Assembly: GCA_032622095.1 (NCBI GenBank)
Contig: CP136061.1
Coordinates: 55,501,762 to 55,565,761 of the forward strand
DNA length: 64,000 bases
Direction of reading: 5' to 3'
Source: Siphonodentalium dalli
Taxonomy: Eukaryota > Mollusca > Scaphopoda > Gadilida > Siphonodentaliidae
Below, piece after piece: positions 12,202-24,200 of the stretch. A model generated the notes under the pieces. That model was not told where the DNA came from. It saw only the letters and a list, made by a program, of their open reading frames with translations, and did no database searches. Position 1 is the stretch's first letter, and each line of letters begins with the position of its first letter. The position numbers and the translations under genes were made by a program.

Positions 12202-15200
12202 GTTTTTTACAATTTTAATATATATTTATTATATTCTTTAACAGACTTATTGTGTAGGTTTAGGGCCGATAATATCGGCCCCTGGCACTCAAAGGGTTAA
12301 GAAATGATATGCAGATCGATTGGGGTCATTGGATTTTGACCAGCAGAGTAATTAAACAGTGTGTGAATCCCTAAGGGAACTTTGTTACTCTGCTGGTCAA
12401 AACTAATGATCCCAATCAATCTTCAAGTCATTTCTTATAATCATATACCAGTACATTTTAATAGAATATTAACCATTTAGACAACTTTTCAAAACTACCA
12501 CAACAATTGTAAGTAACATATATTGTTCAAATTCCAACTCAGTCTCCCAATAACAACACGCATCAAGTGAGTGCACATGATCGGCTTGAAGTCATGTAGG
12601 TGTTAGCAGAGGGTGTGTGATTATATGGTTGTATAGATGGATATGGAAAATTCACATGGAAAGCCTGATATAAATTTGCTATACCAGCAATTTGAGAGGG
12701 GAGGGAAATAAATAAAAAGGTTGCACATGTGGGTTTCGGGACCATTTGTGGTGTCCTGATAAATGGGAAATTAACTGTGTGTGGCCAAATTAGTATTTAT
12801 TTTTGTTATGTTCATTTCAGATAACATCACCCAGAGAATTAAGAACATCAATGAATTCTTCACATTCAGTTTGTACAGTAATGTCTGTAGGAGCTTGTTT
12901 GAGAAACACAAGCTAGTGTTCGCGTTCCTGCTGACTGTCAGAATTCAGATGCATGAGGGAATAATCAACATGGTAAGAAATCGCCACACTTATAATACAA
13001 ATGGTTCAGGGAATTATCAAAATGGTAAGAAATCACCACACTTAAAATACAAATGCATGCAGGAATTATCAACATGCTAACAATTCAACACACTAAAAAT
13101 ACAATGCTTGAGGGAATGATCAAGATGGTAAGAAATTTGCCTGAACTCATCTAGATAACAGCTACTTTTTTTTTGACAGCCAGCTGCTGGTGGCAGGGGG
13201 AGTTGAGGCGGGTGTGTCACCCTCGCCAACTTTGGCCAAAAAATTTCAAGAGTTTTAAATGTCATGGGCGACACAGGATTAGTTCGAACTTTCAGACCAA
13301 AACTAGTTTGAACTTTTTTCTGGCCGAGTGGTATTCAAACCATTACGTAAAATTTGTTGTTTTTACACCAAAAGTTGAATATTTTCTATTTTTGGACTGA
13401 AATGAAATCAGTTGGAAATTTCCAACCATATGGTGGGGGGGGGGGGGGGGGGGGGGGGGTGTTAGATTGAAATTTCCAATAGTTGGAAAGTTTGAGGAAA
13501 CCAGTTGGAAATATTTGTATCATATGATTTTGACAATCGTTGCTTTTTCTCTAGGATGAGTGGCGATTCCTGTTAGCTGGAGGCACAGTCGTATCTGAGA
13601 AGGTAGATAACCCCTCATCTGAATGGATCTCCGAACGATCATGGAATGACTTCCTCACTCTCGCCAACTTGGAAAAGTTTAGTGACTTTGCTAAGGACTT
13701 CAAGAATCACGTCCGTGGATTCAAACAGATATTTGACAGCTCAGAACCTCACAGGTAAATGCCTTGTCATTTTTACCCCTTTCTAGGCAAGCCTGCAAAT
13801 AGTGTGTCTGTCATTTGCAGAATGAGGTCTCCAGAGGTGAATTTAGTGATGCTATCCCGCACGATGGGCTAGCATCACCAAATTCACCCTCTGGGAACCT
13901 CATTCTGCTTAAGCCTCAACTGCTATGGGAGACCTAGGATCAGATTGAATTTCCCCAGTTGAAGTTGATGATTATTAGTCACCTCGATTATACATTTTAT
14001 CTTCTGCAAATCAGATATAGACTTCCCAGAAGGAAAGAAGTAACTAAAATCAATGTTATTTTAAGAATATAGATACTTCCCAGAAGAATTGGCCTAAGCA
14101 GAATGAGGTCCCCAGAGGGTGAATTTGGTGATGCTAGCCCACTGTGTGGGATAGCATCACTAAATTCACCCTCTGGGAACCTCATTCTGCAAATGACAGA
14201 CGCACTCGCTATTTGCAGGCTTGTTTCTAGGGCATTCCCCAGAGTAATAAATAAATCTATATATATATTTTGAGACTTCCGTGTGTATATCCTTTATTGA
14301 CTCGAAAACGGCTCGACTGATTGAGCCCAAACTTCCTATCTAAGGGTAAAAAGCCACGGGAAGTGTCATTGCACCATTCGCGAGCCCGTGCGACCACTCC
14401 TTCACCCTTCAACTGCCACCGCAATGGGGATTGATGGGTTAATCGCGTGATAATTAATGAGCGTTTGTATATGACGCGTCGCTATTAAAGAGTGTTTCTC
14501 TACTTTAGTGAAAATATACAGCATTTGACCATCTCGCAAACTGGGGATATCGAGACGAAAACTGCTGGGCCGATTGAACCCAAACTTGCTGTGTAAGGGT
14601 AAAAATCCACAGGCAGTGCACTCGGACCATTCGCGAGCCCGTGCGAACCACTCCTTCACCCTTCATCTGCCACCGTAATGGGGATTGATGGGTTATTCGC
14701 GTGATAATTAATGAGCGTTTGTATATGAGGCGTCGCTATTAAAGAGCGTTTCTCTACTTTAGTGAAAATATACGGCAGGTCAAAACTGGGGTTATCGAGA
14801 CGAAAATTTCGTACTTAGGGGTTCCAAGGGACGGGGGAGATTTTCGTCGGGTCAGTTTGTCCACCCGAGGACCTTGACCTTGAAACGGGTACCCACAAAT
14901 GACCTGGGGCAATATCTCGGTAGTCAGAGGTGACATCGATGTGAATTTTTTTATGTATGGTCAACTCGGGACGGGAAATATTTTTGTCCGGTTATTTTGT
15001 CCACCCAACATGACCGTGACACGGGTACCCGCAAATGACCTTGGGAGATATTTCGGGCATCAGTGGTGGCAGCGACGTACAGGGTTACCTTGAAAAACAA
15101 AAATTAATGGATCAACCAAAGCCATGGGACCAATCCCGCCAGTGGCGGGCTAATCTGCTAGTAATATATAAATGGTATGGTAGCACAGCGGGTTAGTATC

Positions 15201-18200
15201 ACTAAATCCACCCTCTGGGGACCTCATTATGCTTAGGTCTCATCTTCCTGGACATCTCTATAGTCTCAAAATAACATTGTTTTTAGTTACTTCTGTTCAG
15301 TTTCGATGTCCCCTAATTCGAAGAAGATAAAATGCATAATCAAGGTGACTATCACCAACTTCAACTGGGGAATTTCAATCTGATCCAAGGTCTCCCCATA
15401 GCAGTTGAGGCCTCAGCAAAATGAGGTTCCCAGAGGGTGAATTTGGTGATGCAAATCCATTGATAATTGTACGATATAAACTCGGACAACTTTTCATGGC
15501 TGCTTAATGGCAAAAAATTACATTGGGAACCTCGATTTTGCAATTGTGTCTTCTGCCAATTTGGGGATATAGAGAAACTAAACTAAAAAAGAAATAGAAT
15601 CTATGAGAAGAAGTTTCTATAGAAATTTAATGATAAAGAAACTTTCCAGAGGAGATGAGGCCTAAGCTGAATGAGGGCCCCAGAGGGTGAATTTACTGAT
15701 GCTAGCCCGCTTGAATCTTTTCATTGATATAAATGCACAAACTTACACATCATATAACGTTGCAGGGCTGATCTGCCTGGTAAGTGGAACTCGGATCTGG
15801 ATGCCTTCCAGAAGATCATCTTCATAAAATGTCTGCGTCCTGATAAAGTGACAGATAACATGCAGGACTACGTGGCTTCTAATCTGGGACAAAGATTCAT
15901 CGAGCCTCAGGTATGAATGAGATACAATGACCTAATCAGTAATATTAACCCTTTCATTAAAGATCCTGTGCCAGTGCCTTCTCTTATATATGTGAATCTC
16001 TCATAGGGAGCCTCGCATATGTAAAAGAATGCACTGACTTATAAGGTTAAGGTAAATATTGTTAGGCCAATGTATTCTCTCTTATATATGCGAGACTCCC
16101 ATATATAAGAGAATGCATTGGCACATTGTAAGCTCCAGTCATAGAAGGGTTAAGACAGCAATTTGTTGAAACCCAGATATGCTTGAGTTATCCCTTAGAC
16201 TATAGATGTTTTCTTCATTTTCACCAGCCCGTGCAGGATTCCCGCATGGCATTGAAAATCTGGAATGGCCTTGAATTTGTCAAACGACATTTCCAGGCCT
16301 GGAAAGTGCTGATGAATTGACATGGGGAGGGGCTTGAATAGCCTTGAATTTTTATGCTATTATCCCGGTTTGCCAAACTGATAATTAATGTGGATCGCAT
16401 TTTTACAGTTTTTAATTGAGTGTTTTTGAAAATTGCCTTGAAATGGTTTTGAATTTTAAAATTTAGGGCCTTTAACCCTTTCTATACTAGATGGATTCTT
16501 CCATTCAGTTATGACATTAGGGTCCTGCGAATTGGAGATTTTGATCGAATCGAATATCGAATCGAATTGAAGAATTCGAATCGATATCAAATCGAATATC
16601 GAATCGAATATCGAATCGAATTATACATGTGTGTTGCATTCTCAATTAGGCATGTTTTGCCAATGATTAGATGATGTTTGAAACGTTCTATGAACTTCCA
16701 CGAAGTTCCATCATAACTTATGTGGCGATCAACCGTTGATCGCGATACTATTAACTTCAATTGATTATTGTCAAGAAGAAAAAAAAAAGATCAAAACGTC
16801 CATGCGGACGTCACGACGATTAATATATAACCGGCCTATCGGAACAAAAATCACGCAAAGTTTGTACAGTTTGATTGTACATGCAAAATTGCAAATGGGC
16901 ATTCGGAAACACCCGTTGTTGTAAACTTGAAGATGCAACAACAGTCGTAGGGTAGCCTGTTTATGTAGTACTGGGTGCTTCTGGAACTGATGATTCCATA
17001 GATGGGTCGTTGTCCCAGATGCTTGCGATTTATACGCCATGTTGTATTCGTCACACGTGTAAGTTCTTGCACTGCCTGAGAAGCTTATCATGTTTAAAAT
17101 AAACATGAATAACGGACGACTTATTGTCAAGTGCCAAAGGAACGCTCCGAAACTTCAAAAGAAAACTCCACCATGCAACATGCACTTTTCGACCCCTGAA
17201 ACACGTGAAGTTTACATCATCAACGATGTCACATACAAATAACGCGGAACCTGAGATAGACAGTCGGCGGATAACGCTAGCAGTTGCTCAGTCTCATAGT
17301 TATTATAATTTACGTGCGTCGTCTGTCCAACTGCGATTTCATAGCTTTTGGCAACCATGTTCAAAGCTATAATTCAGACGTATTTAGTGGTCCTAATTTG
17401 GTGGCTAATTACTGGTCATAAATATATTTAATAGCATGCGTACATTCGTGATGTACAATAAGAATTATAAAGTGCACATATTCATAATTTTAGGGAATTA
17501 AATGGCACAGAAACAGCTAAGATCGACGTGTGTATACATGTTCGTAAGCAGCTAATAATTTCATCCATATATATTCGAAATTTCGAGTTGGAAATTTCGA
17601 CTCGAATTCGAATCGAATTTGACTTTCGAATCGAATCTCGAATCGAATATCGAATATTCGCAGGACCCTATATGACATATATACCAGAATTGTCTATTAT
17701 TGATTTTTAGGGATGAACAGGTAAATTAAGCAGACGAGAGATAAATAAAAGTAAAGAAATACTCCTATTTATTTCCTTTGGGAACTTTTCTTCAATGATG
17801 TTTTAGTATAGAAAGGGTGAAAAACCTTGAAAATTTGCTGATAAATACCATTGAATGTCTTTGAATTTGATTAGTTCTGAAGCGTGGAAACCCTACTGTG
17901 GGTTCCTTAGTTGGAAGAGATGCTAATGTAGACAGAGTTTCAATCCAATGCCTCTTTTACTTTACTAAAATAGTTGCACATCAAGAGTACCACAACCATT
18001 TCCGAGGATCACAAAAAAATTATTGATTGACAAATAAGGTTTTGATAATCAGCTTTTATCATACTATATAATTTTACATCATGATATAATAAAGAAATAT
18101 CATGCTATGATAATAGAACACATTGTTTGCATACAATATTTTATACTAGTAAGTTAATTTAACAAATTAAAAAAAGGTTACTCATCCTTTGCTGATCTTG

Positions 18201-21200
18201 ATTAATTTTTTCAGACATCTGACTTACATCTGGTGTACAAGGACTCATCGCCGACAGCACCTCTCATCTTTGTGCTCTCCACGGGTACTGACCCAGCGGT
18301 AGACCTCTATAAATTTGCAGAAGAAATGAGATTTGCAAAGAAATTGAATGCTATCTCACTTGGTCAGGGACAGGTAAGTTAACCAGTGCTATATTTCAGA
18401 TTTTCCATCTTTTGTGGAGAAACCATCTTATTTAATATTGAATTTTATGCCTCTTTCTATCGTTATAAATTTAAATTTTAACTAACCTTTCTAACCTCAT
18501 TCTCAGTGAGAGCTTTCCGATGAATGGCAACAAGCCGACTAAATCCTGAAAAATTACCCATAATTCTACTGTGGTTAATGAGTCGATTATTTAAGGCATT
18601 ACTGTAATTTCAACATCCTGAGAGTTGAGCCAGCTTCATAATGTATGTTTTCTATTGCAGGGTCCACGTGCCGAAGCTATGATGAGAAGTGCTATGGAAC
18701 GAGGCAAATGGGTCTTCTTCCAGAACTGTCATTTAGCCCCCAGCTTCATGCCAAGTCTCGAGAGGCTTGTGGAACAAATCGACCCTGACAAGGTGAGTTA
18801 CAGTTTATTAAGATTCTTCCATTCAGTTATAGAAGTATACATTGGAATGGTATATTATTCAATTGGAGGGATGTTATGGATATATGAGCAGACGTTAAAG
18901 CAATAAGATAATACAAGTGTTGAAGAATTCATATTAATTCGTGGGAAATGTTCAGATAATAAGTTCAACAAACGATCTATGGCCGTTTGTTGAACTTATT
19001 ATCTGAACATTTCCTATGGGATAACTACTCATTAATAAGTATTTAGTATGGAAAGGGTTAATCATGGTGTTGCCATTGGTACTTCATTATGGTTAATTCA
19101 GATACTTTTATTAAGAACCTAGAAGTGGCTAAGATTAGTGAAACTTGTTCTTCTGGACAGGGTCCGCGCTGGACCTAAATTTACTTTTGCCAAATATTTT
19201 GCCCAATGAAAATATTTTTTGCCAAATTCAATTAGAATTTGCCAAATGTTATCCCTGATAGTATCATTTCTGCAACCTTGATTGATTTTTATATTTCGAC
19301 ACTCGCGGTTTGAACGACGTTTGATGTCGATAGGAAAGCAGTTAGTTAATAATTATACTCGCATATCTATTGTGGTTTATCATACAATAAACCAATCACC
19401 GAACAATAAAATGGTAGAAGAGTTGCTTCATCAGAAGGGAACATCACAAGAGGATTAGCTAGGTAAACACCACCATCACCACACTAAATACTAGTAATCC
19501 ATCCACCCATCCATAATAATGTTACCAGATTAACTGCATCTTAATGGAGGGGTTAACTTTTCCGAAACCATTAAAACGCCACTATATAATTCTATTGTAA
19601 TAGTTTCCTAAAATTAATGGTATTTATTGACCGAAATTTTTCAACTTTAATATTGAGGAATTAAAAAGTGACTTGCCAAAACTTTTGCCAAATGAAAATA
19701 TTTTTTGCCAAATGTGAATTATTTTTACCATTGGCAAATTTGGCAAATGGCAGCGCGAACCCTGCTTCTGGAATAATGTTATGTTAATTTACTCATTCTC
19801 AACAGCCATTTAAGGCCAGTAAATGCAATTTTGTACACATTTTAATTTATTTGTCATTGACGTATTATGGCATGATATATAAAGCGTGGGCAGCCTTGAA
19901 TATCATCTTTAATCCTTTCTATTCCGAATGGATTCTCCCATCAATTATAAAAGTATATATATATTGCAATGGACTATATATCTGGATTATTCATCTGTAG
20001 GGGCGTTCAGAAAAAATGAGCAGACGACAGACAGACAAATAGATAAAACAAGTGCAGAAGAAGTCTTATTCATTGATGGGAAATGTTCAGATAATAAGTT
20101 CAACATCGTTTGTTGAACTTATTATTGGAACATTTCCTAAGGGAACTACTCGTCAATGAGAATTTAGTAAACAAAGGAAATACTGTGCCATTTTGACAGA
20201 GAAAGCTTATTATATTTAGGATGACCAGGATGACCTGTTTATTTATAACTTTACAGGTACACCGAGACTTCCGTCTGTGGCTGACCAGTATGCCCAGCGC
20301 ACAGTTCCCTGTGTTTATTCTACAGAACGGTTCCAAGATGACCGTCGAGCCACCGAGAGGAGTAAAGGCCAACTTAATGAAATCATACAGCAGCTTCAAT
20401 GATGATTTCTATAACTCGTGTAATGAAAAGGTGCGTTTGATAATTAAAAAATGCCATCTATCATATAAACATCAAGAAAGATACTGAAACCTATCGCCTG
20501 ACATTAGAAACATTCTGAAATTATAAAATTTGAAGATTCATAGAGATGACTCATAAGGAAATGAAATATATAACTAACTATCAAAAAGTAGGCATGATTT
20601 AAACTTTAAAGCTACTATTATAAGCTTAACCTCTGATCTTTAATTTGTATAGAGCAGCACCTTATTGTACATATATCTCCGTCAAAGTCATCTTGCCCAC
20701 TGAACTATATGGTATATCCCCAAAATATTAACAAGGAAGGGTTAACAAACCCGTACGAAAATTCTATGGTACATTTTATCCTGTTTCGTGAACTGTAACC
20801 TCTGATGACGTCATCTCCAAATGTCCCTATATAAGCTCTGTAGCCAGACCGCTTTTCACTTTTTCCCTTGTTAACGCAGGACACGAAGATAAGTCTTGAT
20901 AATATATATATGTTTTTTGTGTTATACAAAAAACATTATCTCCGTTGATTATTATTTGTTGTGTGCAAACTTTACTAACGCGTTGCTATACGTAATTTTG
21001 TCGTCCAATCCATGTTTTTAAACAGACAAGTCCACATGAAACGAAACTTGTCGAAGGCATCTTTTATTTTCTTTATATTATTTGTCACGGAAAGACAGAC
21101 GAATAATAGATGCACATTTGGATATGACTAAGGACGCTCAGAATCTTTATAGCAAGAATAGATTGCACGCATGAGAGATTTTCTTTGGTCGAAGCAAATT

Positions 21201-24200
21201 AGCCACGTGGGCGGTTGCATTGTAACAGTATCACGAAATTCGGTGACTTACTTTCGACCGTCTGACGGCTTGGTAATAATACTGTAGCTACAATTTTATT
21301 TATAAGAGATCGCAGTCGTAGTCAGGTGTATTAAAATCTTGTGAAATGGATGGTCAGGATATGCAATATATCCCGGATTGGTGTGGAAACTCGTTCCGTT
21401 TTATAGTTGTTTGTTTTCCAAATTTTAATAAATTCAAAATGGCATAATAATAAATATATTCGTCGACGAACGACAGAATGATATATGCACATTTGGATAT
21501 GATTAAAGACGCTCATCTTTATTGCAAGAATCTATTGCATACATGTGAAATGTATTCCGGGGTCCAAGCGAGCCGCCACGTGCTCTGGCCTGTGCGATAC
21601 AGGTATCACGAAATTAGGTGACTTACTTTCGGCTTCGTCGCTACAACTTAGTACAAGGTTTAGTTATACTAAGAGTGTAAATTGACCCTTGTCAATTATT
21701 TTTTCATTGTTGTTTCAACTTAACAAAATGGTGTTACAATATTGATTTCGTGCAATACAATCGATTAGCTTACTGCAGTCCGTTGTCACAGCCAAGGTGC
21801 TTATCAGCATAAACATAACAGGTTTTTTATGGTTAGCAATTGTCAGCACTTGGTCAGATTCCAACCTTGTCAGAATTACAGGTCTCATGCAAGATCTATG
21901 AATAAAGATCCGAATGCAAAATGCCGACTTCCCACCCATTACAACACTTGTCCAGGTAGGTTGTCGGGGTGCAGTACGATGCCCGATCGGGCACTGACAT
22001 TGATAGCTGACCCGTGTACACGCCTCGGAGTGTGCGCGTTAAAGAAAGCTACGGGAATCACACAGGGTTATAACGTTACTCGGCCATGGTAGCACCTGCA
22101 CCAGTGCGTTTACAACCAGATGGTTCCTGCACTGTTCTATATACAGATACGATGTAAGAAGAACCAGATCCAGAAGATCTTTCCCTGTAGCTCCCCTAGA
22201 GCTGCTGAACTCCTCGTTTCGAGGGTACCGCTGCCTCGGAGAACTGGCCACTAGAGAATAGTGCTCCCCTCCTTGGCTTAGCAACTCGGGGCGATAGTTA
22301 CCTCAAACACGGAACGTGAGGGCACCGCAGCCAAGCTGCCCCTCCAAGAAGAACCACACAAACAAGAAAAAGAAGAAAAGTTGTGGGTATCCGTGGACTA
22401 TCGTACGGGACGTCAATCTGCTCCCTCGGGTCGGCCGTTGGCGGGTTGGCGTGCCCAGGTACGGCCGTGTGCTTCTCACCTAACATTCGAACCACGCCGT
22501 ACATCGCTACAAGTCACCATCTCGGGGTCAGCACCGCTGGGGGTGAGAACACCCTGTCCCTATTATAATCCTATATGCCTTCGGTCCCTGCTGGGCTTGG
22601 GCTGGGGCCGAACATTTCCAAGCATCCTTCCTCCTTGTTGGCCAACTGCATGTCCGTGGTCCTGGAATTCCAGTTACTGGCCGCCTTTTGATTAACAGCA
22701 GCCAGTACCTTCGGGTTTGAATCCCAATGCACAATAATTTTTTTTTTATTTTTTTTTTTCCACAATGCCATTTGAGTAGGAGGCATGCTTAGGATCCTGC
22801 CCCACCTAACAACCCATCGCCAGTTCGGACGGATGGAGATTGGGATCGGGACGAGCTGTAGCTCTATCCCCGAGGTGAAAAGGCTTTGGACATTCCTTTG
22901 GGGTCACCCATACAAACGAGAAATGAAGACGAAGAGAACTGCGCTCACGAGGGAGCTCAGTTAGTTGTTCAGGGTTCTCTGTTGCAGACAAGTGTCGCTG
23001 TAGCCGAGTGGTTAGACCATCGGACTGCAAACCTGGCGACATGGGAACGGACTAGGTATTCAAAAGACTTCCTGCTTTATATGTGGTGGCTTCTTTCCAT
23101 ATGCCCTCCGGCGCCTGAGAGGTCGTGGTCATGGCTGGAATAGAGTGTCGCCTGTGTCGATAGTCTTCCGGAATAATCTTGGGATGATGGGTCAGTCATA
23201 TCACGAAGAGCGGTACTGATACAATGGGTCACTATCTGAATCCATCCTAGACATAGGCTCATCTTCAGAAAGCAACTGATTTCCTATCTTCACGATTCAG
23301 AAGGGATACACAATCACGGTGCATGTTTCCTGTGATTTCTCAGTTGGTTTAACTTTGGAGCTAGCCGGTATTTCAACATATTGAATATCGCCAGGTTGGG
23401 AAATGGAAGCCTTCTCAAAATCGTGCAACATATAAATGCCAGGCTCCAAACGCATTTCCTTTTGTGAGCATAAAATGCGGAATCAGGTTGGTCATACAGC
23501 ACTGAACTTTGAAAAGTTCGCGAGCATCATTACGAACATAGTTTCGGGGTTCTCATTGAATCTCAAGGCTTGCAACCACTTGTTGACTACTTTAGCGGAC
23601 AGTTGGTTAGAAGTAGCCTTTCTTTCGAAATGGTCTATCTGCTTTCTTCTCTTCCCATTATTTTCTCCATGACATGCATGAGACACATTGACAGCGACGG
23701 TTGTCTTGTGGAGCTTCATTTAGACCTTTCAATTTTTGAGCTTATGGTCCATAATGATCGCTGATTCATTAGGATTCTCTTGTTCACGTATTCACTGGTT
23801 TATTACAGATGTTCCGTAATTGGTTGTATGCACAAGCTAGTGTCCACGCGCTGGTGTATCCTTTGGTATTCACGGCGGTCATCCGGACTCCGTAAGCCTG
23901 TAATTCGCTCAATGTTGGGCTCACGCGGGCAGGCGGGGACTTCCTTGATCGGTCACCTGCCAATGGGGTAATAGCTTATTCCTTTACTTCCTGGTTATAG
24001 GGTCGATGCAACGTTTCCTTTTTTAGTACACGCTTATACTGCATGGCCCTATTGGGATCTACATTAGTGGGTCATCTTGGCTCATAAATGTTTCTTCTCG
24101 TGTTTTTCTATAAACAGCATTGTCGTGTGCTCTGGTCATCAAAGCGAATCTAGGTTCCCTACAATTGCATGTATGGTTCCCTATAGGTCAGATTATGTCA

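Larger units (their letters stand above)
16472..17822 (+). mobile_element. Family-D MITE split by a hAT element
   Basis: Left part TTAACCCTTTCTATACTAGA up to CAGTTATGACAT (16517); right part from TATGACAT (17671) to TTTTAGTATAGAAAGGGT (17819). The intervening 1,153 bp are the element at 16518-17670. Confidence 0.8.
16247..17896. mobile_element. Outer element with CCTTGAA words (hAT-like), host of a nested MITE
   Basis: Left GCAGGATTCCCGCATGGCAT with repeated CCTTGAAT/TGGAATGGCC; right CTTTGAATTTGATTAG then CGTGGAAACCCTACTG. CAGGATTCCCGC versus CAGTAGGGTTTCCACGC reads as a decayed inverted terminus. Family-D (16472-17822) lies within it, and a hAT lies within that. No matching 8-bp duplication was found, so the exact ends are uncertain. 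Confidence 0.5.

Noticed and set aside
22991-23075. Functional tRNA-Leu/Ser gene
   Set aside because: The A box is good but no proper anticodon stem, T loop or B box follows in the required positions; better read as a SINE or pseudogene.
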